Shown here one piece after another: positions 38,272 to 47,064 of a DNA stretch of 64,000 bases. Where the stretch lies: the NCBI GenBank assembly GCA_002368155.1, contig AP018180.1, positions 5,905,456 through 5,969,455 on the forward strand, read 5' to 3'. The number at the start of each line of letters is the position of its first letter. Position 1 is the stretch's first letter. The stretch comes from Nostoc carneum NIES-2107 (GTDB lineage: Bacteria > Cyanobacteriota > Cyanobacteriia > Cyanobacteriales > Nostocaceae). The notes under the pieces are model-generated. The model was not told the origin of the DNA and made no database searches. It worked only from the letters and a program-made list of their open reading frames with translations. Position numbers and translations under genes: made by a program.

Positions 38272-38738
38272 AAAAAATCAAATTCATTCATTGTGATAAT
38301 TAAAAACACATTTCTTGATAGCATCAATATCAAATAACAGTGTTTTTCAAGAAATGAGATACAGAGTAAAAGCACATAAAAATGCACCATTACAATTATC
38401 TGTACCTCAAATGGGAGTAGCTTCTTGTAGGGAAGTTGTGATCTGCTGTGATTATTTTTTAACAACCTTTTTATCGGTTGAAAATATTATTTATACCTAT
38501 TTTTGATATCTCATATATCAACCGCATCTTTTAACTAAAGTGTTCAATTTTAGATATATATCGGTGGACATTCTAGTAATCAATGCGGTTTTTATTGAAT
38601 ATTAAAAAGCTGAAAGGGGGAAAAAGGAAAAACATTTCCCCTTTCCCCCTCAAAAACTTTACATAGTTGAGTTTAATTGTGGCTACTTATCTTGTTAGCT
38701 GATTCCTGGTTGTTTCAGCTTTGCATCTTGCGTAACTT
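38272..38738. other. Intergenic region between the aldolase operon and coxC
   Basis: 467 bp with no convincing gene; small frames on both strands (38268-38506) look like chance. At 38614-38650 a purine-rich AGGGGGAAAAAGG arm faces a pyrimidine-rich CCCCTTTCCCCCT arm, a possible terminator for the cox operon, which ends at 38739. The aldolase operon promoter should lie in 38272-38500. Confidence 0.55.
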
Positions 38739-39350
38739 CTAAAACATGCTCAGGATATACAACAGCGTAAATAGGATAATCCAGATGATATCTACAAAGT
38801 GCCAGTAGATTTCTGCCATTTCAATGCCAGTATGTTTCGTAGCAGAGTAATGACCGACACGGCGCGATCGCCACAGTACACCAAGTATTAACAGCAACCC
38901 TATAAATACGTGTAAACCGTGGAAACCTGTCATCAAATAGAAGCAGTTAGAAAACACGTTGGTAGTTAATCCATATCCCAAAGTCAGATACTCATATACC
39001 TGACCTCCAAGGAAAATAGCCCCCATTAGCGCTGTGATGCCATACCATAAGCGCATCCCAGCGATATTGTTTTTCTTAATCGCTGTATCACCTAAGTGGA
39101 TTACAAAGCTACTAGAAACTAGGATGATGGTGTTAATTGTTGGTACGAGCAATTCTACTTCTGTACCTTCCGGCGGCCAAACTGCTGCACCACCGCGCAA
39201 AATTAGGTAAGTGGCAAAAAAACCACCAAACATCAAAGACTCAGAAATCAGAAACGTCAGCAGCCCAAACACCCGCAAGTCTTGATGTTCTTCATGGGAA
39301 GCCGCTGAACCCAACGCTATTTCTGGGGCGTTCAAAGTTGAATCCTGCAT
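38739..39350 (-). CDS. coxC: Cytochrome c oxidase subunit III
   Basis: Membrane subunit of an aa3-type terminal oxidase, with several hydrophobic helices and the family segments RVFGLLTFLISESLMFGGFF, FHGLHVFIGLLLILGVLW and EIYWHFVDIIWIILFTLLYI. From the ATG at 39350 it has 203 residues. It is the last gene of the minus-strand operon (small membrane protein, coxB, coxA, coxC). By gene order next to patB this corresponds to the heterocyst cox2 operon of Anabaena, whose oxidase lowers O2 for nitrogenase (known for the family). Confidence 0.93.
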   Translation of the reverse strand: MQDSTLNAPEIALGSAASHEEHQDLRVFGLLTFLISESLMFGGFFATYLILRGGAAVWPPEGTEVELLVPTINTIILVSSSFVIHLGDTAIKKNNIAGMRLWYGITALMGAIFLGGQVYEYLTLGYGLTTNVFSNCFYLMTGFHGLHVFIGLLLILGVLWRSRRVGHYSATKHTGIEMAEIYWHFVDIIWIILFTLLYILSMF

Positions 39351-39400
39351 AAATTCCAATTTCCAAATTTAAGGAGGGAACAGGGAACAGTTCACGTATG

Positions 39401-39425
39401 ATGCGTTAGCGATCGCGTAACGCAT
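39401..39425. repeat. Hairpin ATGCGTTA/TAACGCAT between coxA and coxC
   Basis: 8-bp arms around GCGATCGCG. The same ATGCGTTA...TAACGCAT hairpin is present in each unit of the 107-bp array at 55381-55797. It is a dispersed cyanobacterial palindrome inside the cox operon. Confidence 0.7.
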
Positions 39426-39434
39426 CCACTAACG

Positions 39435-41093
39435 TTAAACCGAAGCAGCCGTTTGCGCTGTGGGTTTTCCTTCATCATTGCGCCCGTAATCATAGGGACC
39501 GTGAGTCACAACTGGTAGTACTTCCCAGTTTTCAATCGCCGGGGGTGATGTGGTTGTCCATTCTAAAGTCAACGCTTCCCAAGGGTTATCTGAAGCTTTA
39601 GGGCCATTCATCCAACTCCAAATGGCATTGAAGAAGAAGGGAATTACAGATATACCGAGAATCATTGCGCCAATGGTACAAAGATGATTAATTCCGGCAA
39701 ATTGTGGGTCATACATAGCGACACGGCGCGGCATTCCTTGCAACCCGAGTTGGTGCATGGGTAGGAAGGTGAGGTGAGTACCAACAAAAGTTAGGGCAAA
39801 ATGTACTCTTCCCCAGGTTTCATTCATCATTCTGCCTGTCATCTTGGGGAACCAATGGTAAATTCCCGCATAAATACCAAATACAGAACCACCAAATAAA
39901 ACGTAGTGGAAATGACCGACTACATAATATGTATCGTGAACATGGATATCAAAAGGTGCTGTACCCAAGGTTACGCCGCCTAATCCGCCAACGACAAACA
40001 TTGACAGCAAGCCGATCGCAAATAGCATGGCACTGGTAAAGCGGATTTTACCGCCCCACAGAGTTGCTACCCAACCAAAAATTTTCACGCCAGTGGGAAC
40101 AGCAACAATCAGAGTGGAAATTGTGAAGAACATCCGCATCCAAGGGGGTGTACCACTGGTAAACATATGGTGTACCCAAACAAATAAACCAATGATGCAG
40201 ATTGCCAAGCTAGAATAAGCGATCGCTTTATAGCCAAATATCGGTTTACGGGCGTGAACGGGAATCACCTCCGACATAATGCCGAAGATGGGCAAAATCA
40301 TTAAATATACTGCGGGGTGGGAATAAAACCAAAATAAATGCTGATAAAGCACCACGTTTCCGCCAGCATCCGGCTTAAAGAAAGAAGTGCCAAAGTTGAT
40401 ATCAAATAATAACAGCACTAATCCAGCTGCTAAAACTGGAGTAGACAGCAGGGCTAAAACTGAAGTGGCTAAAATTGCCCAGCAGAATAACGGCATTTGC
40501 GTCCATTGCATACTGGGGACTTTCATCTTCAAGATGGTGACGACAAAATTTAACGCCCCCAAAATTGAGGAAGTACCCACCAACACGATCGCTAAAATCC
40601 ACATTGATTGGGCAGTGTTGGCTGTAATTAAACTCAATGGTGGGTAAGCAGTCCAGCCACTTTGGGAACCACCAAAAAAGAAGCTACCTAAAAGTAAGGC
40701 CCCAGCCGGCGGATTCAACCAAAAGGCGATCGCATTTAATTTGGGAAACGCCATATCTCGCGCCCCCACCATCAAGGGGATGAGGAAGTTACCAAATCCC
40801 CCAATCGCCGCCGGCACAATCCACATAAAAATCATCAATGTGCCGTGATTGGTCATGAAGGCGTTATACAGGTTGGGATCGAGAAAATCTGCATCTGGTG
40901 TATTTAATTCGATGCGAATCGCCATCGCCATTAATCCGCCAATCAGGTAAAAAATAAAGGCGGTTACCAGATATTGAATGCCAATGACTTTGTGATCGAT
41001 ATTAAAAGTGAAATAGTCGTACCATTTCCACTTTTGGGGTAATTCGTGGTGGGTAACGACTGCTGTAGTTTTGGGAGTTTCTAATTGTGTCAT
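39435..41093 (-). CDS. coxA: Cytochrome c oxidase subunit I
   Basis: Catalytic subunit with haem a and the haem a3-CuB centre; 552 residues, about 12 membrane helices. His ligands appear in NHGTLMIFMW, WFYSHPAVYLMILPIFG (CuB His with the cross-linked Tyr context), WVHHMFTSG and HDTYYVVGHFHYVLFGG. The proton-channel residues are present in GGFGNFLIPLMVGARDMAFP. It follows coxB in the operon and serves heterocyst-type respiration by context. Nothing unusual in length or residues. Confidence 0.96.
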   Translation of the reverse strand: MTQLETPKTTAVVTHHELPQKWKWYDYFTFNIDHKVIGIQYLVTAFIFYLIGGLMAMAIRIELNTPDADFLDPNLYNAFMTNHGTLMIFMWIVPAAIGGFGNFLIPLMVGARDMAFPKLNAIAFWLNPPAGALLLGSFFFGGSQSGWTAYPPLSLITANTAQSMWILAIVLVGTSSILGALNFVVTILKMKVPSMQWTQMPLFCWAILATSVLALLSTPVLAAGLVLLLFDINFGTSFFKPDAGGNVVLYQHLFWFYSHPAVYLMILPIFGIMSEVIPVHARKPIFGYKAIAYSSLAICIIGLFVWVHHMFTSGTPPWMRMFFTISTLIVAVPTGVKIFGWVATLWGGKIRFTSAMLFAIGLLSMFVVGGLGGVTLGTAPFDIHVHDTYYVVGHFHYVLFGGSVFGIYAGIYHWFPKMTGRMMNETWGRVHFALTFVGTHLTFLPMHQLGLQGMPRRVAMYDPQFAGINHLCTIGAMILGISVIPFFFNAIWSWMNGPKASDNPWEALTLEWTTTSPPAIENWEVLPVVTHGPYDYGRNDEGKPTAQTAASV

Positions 41094-41170
41094 AAAACCA
41101 GGGTTTAGAGACTAAGGGCTAGGGAAAGATAGAAGTAGTAAAGATTCAATCTCGCCTTTTGCCTTGCAAC

Positions 41171-42019
41171 TTACGGATTGACGGCAACAGTTTGATCCAT
41201 TTCTGGCTGTTGGGCTACGCGATTTTCTGCCAGCCAGCGATCGTAATCTTCTGGGGTGTGGACAACTACAGAAGTACGCATACTACCGTGATAGCCACCA
41301 CACAGTTCGGCGCAAACTATGGGATAGGTTCCAGTTTTGGTGGCGGTGAACCGTAACTGTGTAGGTTGACCGGGAATTGCATCTTGCTTCAAGCGAAACT
41401 GAGGCACCCAAAATGAGTGAATTACATCATTTGCAGAGATATTCAGCAATACATCTTGACCGATGGGAACGTGCAGTTCGCCAGTATTCACATCGCTATC
41501 GGGATAGTTGAACAGCCAAGCATATTGCATTCCGGTAACGTTGACTACTAAAGATGGTGGTTTACCCTCGGTTGCAGGTGTCGAACCAATCCCAATGGGG
41601 TTTGATTTGGGTTCTGCCATCATTGACTCGTGGGTCATACCGTGATGATGGCCAATCTCATCCATCCCGCCCATTTCGGTGTAAACATCTACGCTGTAAA
41701 CCCCCAATCCAATCACAATGATTCCGGGGATGATCGTCCACAAAATTTCTAGGGGAAAGCTACCTTCAATTGGCAGTCCATCACCCGTCTCTCCACGCCG
41801 CCGGCGAAATTTAATTACAGAAAACAGTATGGCCCCTTGTACTACTAAAAATAAAGCAGTCCCAATGGCTACCATCACATTAAAGAAATCATCTACTAAA
41901 GGCGCTTGTGCAGAAGCTTGAACTGGCAGAAGATGATTATTTTGCCCTACCCACAAGCTAATTAGCGTAATTAAGATACCTGCAATTAAAGTTATGATCC
42001 CAAGGGGAATTTGTTTCAT
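41171..42019 (-). CDS. coxB: Cytochrome c oxidase subunit II
   Basis: Holds the CuA centre that receives electrons from cytochrome c or plastocyanin. Two N-terminal membrane helices are followed by a periplasmic/lumenal cupredoxin domain with the CuA ligand motif CAELCGGYHGSM. A His/Met-rich linker (MDEIGHHHGMTHESMMAEP) lies between, which may reflect copper handling (inference). The ATG at 42019 overlaps the stop of the gene upstream (ATGA) and has GAGGA about 10 bases before it; 282 residues. Confidence 0.95.
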   Translation of the reverse strand: MKQIPLGIITLIAGILITLISLWVGQNNHLLPVQASAQAPLVDDFFNVMVAIGTALFLVVQGAILFSVIKFRRRRGETGDGLPIEGSFPLEILWTIIPGIIVIGLGVYSVDVYTEMGGMDEIGHHHGMTHESMMAEPKSNPIGIGSTPATEGKPPSLVVNVTGMQYAWLFNYPDSDVNTGELHVPIGQDVLLNISANDVIHSFWVPQFRLKQDAIPGQPTQLRFTATKTGTYPIVCAELCGGYHGSMRTSVVVHTPEDYDRWLAENRVAQQPEMDQTVAVNP

Positions 42020-42369
42020 AAAATGATTTCCTCTGGATAAGTATTTTGCTGCCACATTTTTTCCAACATTTTGACTTTTCTTTGCAGTACAGCAGCACGA
42101 TAAGCAACATAGCTCTTATGCAAAGTAATTCCTAAACAAAGGCCAATGGGAGCCAAAATTATCACCCATAATAATACAGAAATAGCGGTAGTGACACCAT
42201 GATTAGTGAATTGTTGAACATCTGAAACAGTATATGCTAGGTTTTGTGTCGCCTGAAAATTTAGATGTTCCTGCCAAACTATAATTATTGCCACTAAAGC
42301 TGGAGAAAGTACTACTAAGCTTAATAAAAATACTGTGAGAATTCTTAAGAGTTTAGATTTCATAAGCAT
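42016..42369 (-). CDS. Small membrane protein leading the cox operon
   Basis: A 117-residue protein with two hydrophobic helices (ILTVFLLSLVVLSPALVAII near the N-terminus and ISVLLWVIILAPIGLCLGIT in the middle), then a basic, helical tail ending YPEEIIL. It overlaps coxB by 4 bp and so is probably coupled to it. In Anabaena a small gene (alr2513, from memory) also precedes cox2; a role in oxidase assembly or regulation is possible but unproven. ATG 42369 or 42363 could be the start. Confidence 0.8.
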   Translation of the reverse strand: MLMKSKLLRILTVFLLSLVVLSPALVAIIIVWQEHLNFQATQNLAYTVSDVQQFTNHGVTTAISVLLWVIILAPIGLCLGITLHKSYVAYRAAVLQRKVKMLEKMWQQNTYPEEIIL

Positions 42370-42589
42370 GACTGCAAAGCCGCATATTCCTATGAATGCG
42401 GAGGTATAAGTTCTGCATTTTAAATCTGGTTAATTCCAGTTTTAAATGTCAATAATCTTTACAAATCACAGATAACCTCGTTGATATTTGATATACGCAG
42501 GTATTACTTCAACTTATGTTTGTCGCGTTTAGATTAGGACTGAAACAACTAGCCGACTAGATACAAGTTAGGAATATTAAGTGGGTTTT

Positions 42590-42605
42590 TGTGATATATA
42601 TCACG
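42590..42605. promoter_or_regulatory. CRP-like palindrome upstream of the cox operon
   Basis: TGTGATATATATCACG contains the perfect 14-bp palindrome GTGATATATATCAC and fits the TGTGA-N6-TCACA pattern of cAMP receptor proteins at 9 of 10 defined positions. It lies 221 bp upstream of the first cox-operon gene. Cyanobacteria do have Crp-type regulators, but binding here is inference. Confidence 0.45.
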
Positions 42606-42964
42606 AAAAAAAGATATTTGGGTTAAATCTACTCAGATCAGGCTATATTTTTTAGAATTTCTTTAGAATTTAGAATTTCTTTAGAGTTTATAGTTCTTAA
42701 CTATTGATTATTGCAATTCTCAACGATAAGCAATCTGTGTAGAACTGACAAATATCTCTTTACTTGATCCTGCTTGTTACCTTTGTCTCCTTGTCCTGTT
42801 CATATATCAAATACAACTTTGATAGAAACTGATCACACTGGTCTGAGTTCTATCTATCAAAAGTGTTATATCAGCTACCTCATCTAGTAACAGCAGTTAA
42901 TTAGGGATGTACTCAACTGTTAAATGCCTTGCAGGATATAGCTTTTCATTTTTTTTTATGGTGA

Positions 42965-43026
42965 GGTACTAGTATTTCTATGAGGGTACGAGTATTTACT
43001 TACAGGTGGGGGTACTAGTGTTTCTG
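42965..43026 (+). promoter_or_regulatory. Three tandem copies of the 16-bp motif between cox operon and patB
   Basis: GGTACTAGTATTTCTA (42965-42980), GGTACGAGTATTTACT (42985-43000) and GGTACTAGTGTTTCTG (43011-43026), 20 and 26 bp apart. The first and third share the first 9 bases, and the motif is the same as that upstream of nifB. The position is about 600 bp upstream of the cox operon and 970 bp upstream of patB. It is a candidate array for a common nif/heterocyst regulator. Confidence 0.6.
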
Positions 43027-43936
43027 TACTCAATACCAAGCTCTACTGAGGCAACATCAGCAGCTATTTGTTAGGTTATTCTTTTCCAGCAGAATGAAGT
43101 GCAGGGCGCTTGTACTCTCAATATTTTGTGTTTCAATATACACAATTCATCGATTACAACTAAATTTTCAACATATATATATATAAGAATCCGATTTGAT
43201 TTGATGCCGTACTCTCGCCGCTAACGCATCCTAAATGAACTAAATTTCCAACAAATACAAAGATTTTCAGGTAAATAAAATAAATCAGCAAGTAACTATA
43301 TTCTGTCTCTACGAGAATATAGTAGTCTCAATTTTGATGCAGCTAAGTATAGCTTGATTTATGATTTACTATTGCCTGGACTATATTTTCTTTCTATGCC
43401 AATATTTTGTATACACATCACCAAGTTAAATTTATCAAAATATTGCTAAAAAAAGAGAGTTTTCTTAAACAGCAGCTATCAAGTAAATTTAATAATGTCA
43501 AATTTTCCTGATTTTGATATATTCAAATCACTGCGGGTCACATCTCTACATTTTGCTGGTGAATTCTTAAAAAAATAATGTTTTTATCGTAATCAAGTCT
43601 ATTTTATGCTTTTCCTAATATCCTCTATTAAATTAGGAAGAGCTTTGTTACATTTATGTTAAAATCGGTAACTAAATGTTAGTGAAAGCTACTCTGTATA
43701 ATAATTGTTTAGCAAATGTGAAGATTCATTTAATAGTTCAAAATGAACAAAAAAATCAGAGGTTTTTGGTTAAAAAAGTTACTAAGGTTAAGATAGATCA
43801 ATGCAGATAGCAAAATAATTTTGGAATCAAGAGCAATTAATTTTTAAATAATTAAAATTTTGTGGCGATCGCGTATTAGCAACATCTAGAAAATTCGGCA
43901 TCTTTGCCACCGAGAGGAATAGATAAAAACTGAAGT

Positions 43937-43952
43937 CCGTAGATATCTACGG
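43937..43952 (+). promoter_or_regulatory. Palindromic hairpin in the patB leader
   Basis: CCGTAGATATCTACGG is a perfect 16-bp palindrome ending 42 bp before the patB ATG and followed by CTTTATTT. As RNA it gives a 6-bp stem with an AUAU loop and a U-rich tail, like a weak terminator or attenuator. As DNA it could be an operator. The sequence does not decide which. Confidence 0.45.
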
Positions 43953-43994
43953 CTTTATTTAGCATTTCAATTTAAAAATCACTCTTACAATACT

Positions 43995-45596
43995 ATGCCC
44001 TACGCCATTACTAAGCGCTGTATTCAGTGTGACAAATGCCTTCCTCAGTGTCCTAAAGATGCGATTCAAGTTATCGATGGTGACTACTGGATAGATCCGA
44101 GTTTGTGTAATGACTGCGAAGGTTATATGACACCGCAGTGTGTACTTTCTTGCCCTGTAAACTCTCCAGTGCCTTATCAAGCAAAAAAGGGTAGATGTAA
44201 GGTTGATGCTAATGTCATTACGAGTCAGAAGCTATTTACCGATGGGAAAGGACATCCTTTTGCCTCAGCCATTGTCATTTGGGAATTATGCAACGTTTTA
44301 GCCCAGCGTCAATCGCTTCCTTGGCAAGTTGATGTGGATGGAGAGTTATATTATCAACGACAAATTAATGGCGGTAAAGGTGCGATCGCATTCCGAGTGA
44401 CGGATAGTGTAAAATCCGAGCCAGAAAGCGTACTCAAAGGTGCCAAGGCTTTATCTGCGATCGAGACATTTGATATTAGATCCGCTTGTATGCACTTAAT
44501 TTATGCCGCTTATGCCACTAATTTAGATCAGCCTTGGGAAGAAGAGTTTACCATCAATGACCGACAAATTGAGGACTATCTAGGGCTAGACAAGCGCAAG
44601 GACTTGAGCAAACTTACCAAGCTAGGTCTAATTAAAGAACTCGCTCAACAACCCTGTCAACTGATAGCCTCTATTGACTTACCCGCAAAAGGCAAAATTC
44701 CAGGTGTCTATTTAGAAAAAAGCCGCTTGTGGCATTTATTAGATATTCAGCACCACTTTCAAGAAGACGATTTAGGATGCAAACATCTAGTTGGATTAAC
44801 TTTTACAATTAAAGCTGGTGAATGGGCGCAGTATTTTCTCAATCGCCAAGGTTGCAAAGAACGTACTGCTTTCTATCAGTATGGTACCTTACCCAAAGCT
44901 TTATTAAATGTAGTCATGAGCATTTGGCAGCAACATGAAGGTGCGGCGCGAATGATGCTGTGGTTATTATTTAAAACCAAAATTGGTAGAGAACAGCGCA
45001 TTACCATCCCCACCCTCATGAGAGTAGCATACGGTGAACGAAAACTGAGCCAAGTATCTGGACATCCAGAGAATCGCCAACGTCTCTTAAGAATATTTGA
45101 AAGCGATTTAGAAGTACTTAATTATCATGGACTTAAACCTATATTTGATCCCGTTACCTACCCATTAGAAATTCAACCTTTATGGGCAAAGTTAGTTGAT
45201 ATTCCCGAAGACGCAGACGCAGCATTGGATTTCTGGATTGATGATGGTAGTAACGGTACGCGATTAACCGATGCAGCCCCTCGCGGTAAATGGAATCGAT
45301 TAATAAATGCCCGCATTTTATATTTTGAAGTGCCGCCAGAGTGGAAAAAACAACTTGCCAAGTCTAAAAAAAAGCAGCGAAATCATAACCGCAAAACCAA
45401 GTCAAAACCGCAAATAGGGCTTTCTGTTGAATTTATTCTTGAGGCCAGAAAAAGGTTAGGATTAAGCCAAAGAGATTTGGCACAGCTAACAGGTAAGAGC
45501 CAAAGTTGGATTCGTGATATTGAAAATGGGCGTTTTGAAGCTAAGTTAGAAGACCAAATGTTATTGCGAAAAGCGTTGGGGATGGGGAATGGGTAA
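43995..45596 (+). CDS. patB: PatB/CnfR, Fe-S-containing transcriptional activator of nif genes
   Basis: Master activator of nif genes in cyanobacteria and needed for proper heterocyst function (known for the family, also called CnfR). The N-terminus is a 2[4Fe-4S] ferredoxin-like domain (Cys9, 12, 15, 19; Cys38, 41, 49, 53), likely the O2/redox sensor. The middle is a long helical region without known motifs. The C-terminus is a Cro/CI-type HTH (ILEARKRLGLSQRDLAQLTG ... SWIRDIENGRF). At 533 residues it is normal length. It stands alone, divergent from the cox operon, as in Anabaena. Its targets probably include the nifB upstream region in this window. Confidence 0.95.
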   Translation: MPYAITKRCIQCDKCLPQCPKDAIQVIDGDYWIDPSLCNDCEGYMTPQCVLSCPVNSPVPYQAKKGRCKVDANVITSQKLFTDGKGHPFASAIVIWELCNVLAQRQSLPWQVDVDGELYYQRQINGGKGAIAFRVTDSVKSEPESVLKGAKALSAIETFDIRSACMHLIYAAYATNLDQPWEEEFTINDRQIEDYLGLDKRKDLSKLTKLGLIKELAQQPCQLIASIDLPAKGKIPGVYLEKSRLWHLLDIQHHFQEDDLGCKHLVGLTFTIKAGEWAQYFLNRQGCKERTAFYQYGTLPKALLNVVMSIWQQHEGAARMMLWLLFKTKIGREQRITIPTLMRVAYGERKLSQVSGHPENRQRLLRIFESDLEVLNYHGLKPIFDPVTYPLEIQPLWAKLVDIPEDADAALDFWIDDGSNGTRLTDAAPRGKWNRLINARILYFEVPPEWKKQLAKSKKKQRNHNRKTKSKPQIGLSVEFILEARKRLGLSQRDLAQLTGKSQSWIRDIENGRFEAKLEDQMLLRKALGMGNG

Positions 45597-45628
45597 TGGG
45601 TAATGGGAATTTCTCCCCATGCTTGTAA

Positions 45629-45648
45629 AGACGCGATTAATCGCGTCT
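45629..45648. repeat. 20-bp perfect palindrome, second copy
   Basis: AGACGCGATTAATCGCGTCT, identical to 3086-3105, followed by CTACCCC. It lies between convergent patB and the DUF1499 gene, after a short TAATGGG heptamer run. It could end both transcripts. Confidence 0.75.
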
Positions 45649-45671
45649 CTACCCCGCCCCCGTACGCTCAT

Positions 45672-46067
45672 TTAAGCTTCGTTAAACTTGGCGCGAATAG
45701 TTTCTATGCGTTGACGATTTACACCTAAATCGCTTTTACCCAAGCGCGAGGCTGAACGCACCTGAATGACATTTGCGTTCCGGTCAAGATAGAATTCGAC
45801 ATCATCCACAAAGCCTAATAAGGCACTTTTAAATTCTGCATACAGATAATCAGGACTTTCAGTAACAATCTGAGTTCTGGGTAAAGACTCAATGATACTT
45901 TTAAGATTGGTAATGGCTTGTTCTGGTGTTGATGTGAAAGTCAGAGGCGCAATTTGATGAACTGTATCTGTAGTTTGACTAGAGACACAGTTAGGAGTAT
46001 TGGGACAGGATGCTAATTTACCGTTATTAACCCCTAAGTTATTAGGTCTTTTACCTGCAAAAACCAT
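45672..46067 (-). CDS. DUF1499 family protein
   Basis: A 131-residue protein with the DUF1499 pattern: NGKLASCPNTPNCVSSQTTD near the start (the conserved CPxxPNCVSS), SPDYLYAEFKSALLGFVDDV and the ending IRVRSASRLGKSDLGVNRQR-like segment (VIQVRSASRLGKSDLGVNRQ). The function is unknown; many relatives are found in cyanobacteria and chloroplasts. No signal peptide is clear. It converges with patB. Confidence 0.85.
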   Translation of the reverse strand: MVFAGKRPNNLGVNNGKLASCPNTPNCVSSQTTDTVHQIAPLTFTSTPEQAITNLKSIIESLPRTQIVTESPDYLYAEFKSALLGFVDDVEFYLDRNANVIQVRSASRLGKSDLGVNRQRIETIRAKFNEA

Positions 46068-46252
46068 AATTATCTTGTGAAATTGTGTAATTTAAAGTCG
46101 TATTTACTCTAGAAGAATTAATTACTCACAAGCAACCCACCTAAGATTGAATATATATTTTGCATAATTATAGGGAACACGCCTGTAATATGCTGAAAAT
46201 GAACGTGAGGCTTGTTCCGTCTCTTTTAAGTAACCACGCAAAACTAATTACA

Positions 46253-46368
46253 GTCATTGCGAGCTTTCGCGTTAGCGTCTCGAAGAGAAGCGAAGCAATC
46301 CCAGCCCTCGCGATTGCTTCATTCCGCTTCCCTTCGGGATGCTACGCGAACGCTCCATTCGCAATGAC
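46253..46368. repeat. 116-bp element with inverted GTCATTGCGA ends
   Basis: Ends GTCATTGCGA and its complement TCGCAATGAC, and near-palindromic TAATTACA-like outer flanks. The interior carries AGCGAAGCAATCCCAGCC and CTTCCCTTCGGGATGC. A partial copy is at 3553-3627. It is a non-coding dispersed repeat, possibly a small non-autonomous transposable element. Confidence 0.65.
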
Positions 46369-46576
46369 TTTGTGTAATTAATTATGTTTAACTACTTACC
46401 TCCTGATAGTTACTAGATTTTTTGATAAAAAAGCAAAATATTAATATTTTTTAAGATAAACGGATTAATTGCGGGTAACGCAAAATAGTTATGATTGTAT
46501 GAAATAGTACTTTTCAATTAGTCAAAAATTGCCAATAATTCATCAGTTTATTTTAGATGACAGAATAATAAATTGA

Positions 46577-46948
46577 CTTTCCACATCTACAAGTTCATCT
46601 GAATTTCAATGTGCAGTTAGTAAATCTATTGAAAAAGTACAACTTCCAGCTTTAGTCTCTCCATCCGATGTGGAAATTAGCGGAGTCTTTGGCATGAATT
46701 TAAAAACATCTGCTGATTCTTATGCTGTATTAAAGACTAAACTTGATGCTCAAGCATTAATGAATAATTATGCTGCCCAGATTGAAAAGTTCGGCTGGAA
46801 ACGACAAGATAGCAAACAAACTAAAACAGGTATTTGGAATACTTGGACTTTTAAAGATAATCAAGGTCAGCCCAAGCAAGGAATGTTAAGTATTACTCAG
46901 CTTGCAGGTAGGAAAAATGAGTATGTTGCTTATATAGAATATCATTGA
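46577..46948 (+). pseudogene. Probable truncated hypothetical protein gene
   Basis: An open frame of 123 residues that begins right after a stop at 46574 and has no ATG at a sensible place; a GTG at 46670 is the first possible start, giving 92 residues. The protein part (TDLDTEALVNHYAAQ-like: LDAQALMNNYAAQIEKFGWK, then TWTFKDNQGQPKQGMLSITQ) resembles the C-terminal half of a cyanobacterial hypothetical family I recall only loosely. Conserved-looking sequence upstream of the GTG suggests that the N-terminus is lost. Confidence 0.5.
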
Positions 46949-47064
46949 CTATTACAAATATTATTTGAGTCAGTTGGATGATTGATTGTCTGGAATCACC
47001 TAACTAAAAACACCTTTATCAGTATCTTTTCTGGTAACGAGCAATGATTATCTCCAAAAATAAT

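Larger units (their letters stand above)
42370..43994. other. Long intergenic region between the cox operon and patB
   Basis: 1.6 kb of AT-rich sequence with no credible gene. It contains a CRP-like palindrome (42590-42605), three copies of the 16-bp motif (42965-43026), a GCTTGTACTCTCAAT element (43108-43122) and a hairpin just before patB (43937-43952). The divergent cox and patB promoters lie here. The size and site content suggest complex regulation or an unannotated small RNA. Confidence 0.75.

Noticed and set aside
38268..38506. Small frames on both strands between the aldolase gene and coxC
   Set aside because: They overlap each other, have no conserved-looking features and no ribosome-binding sites.
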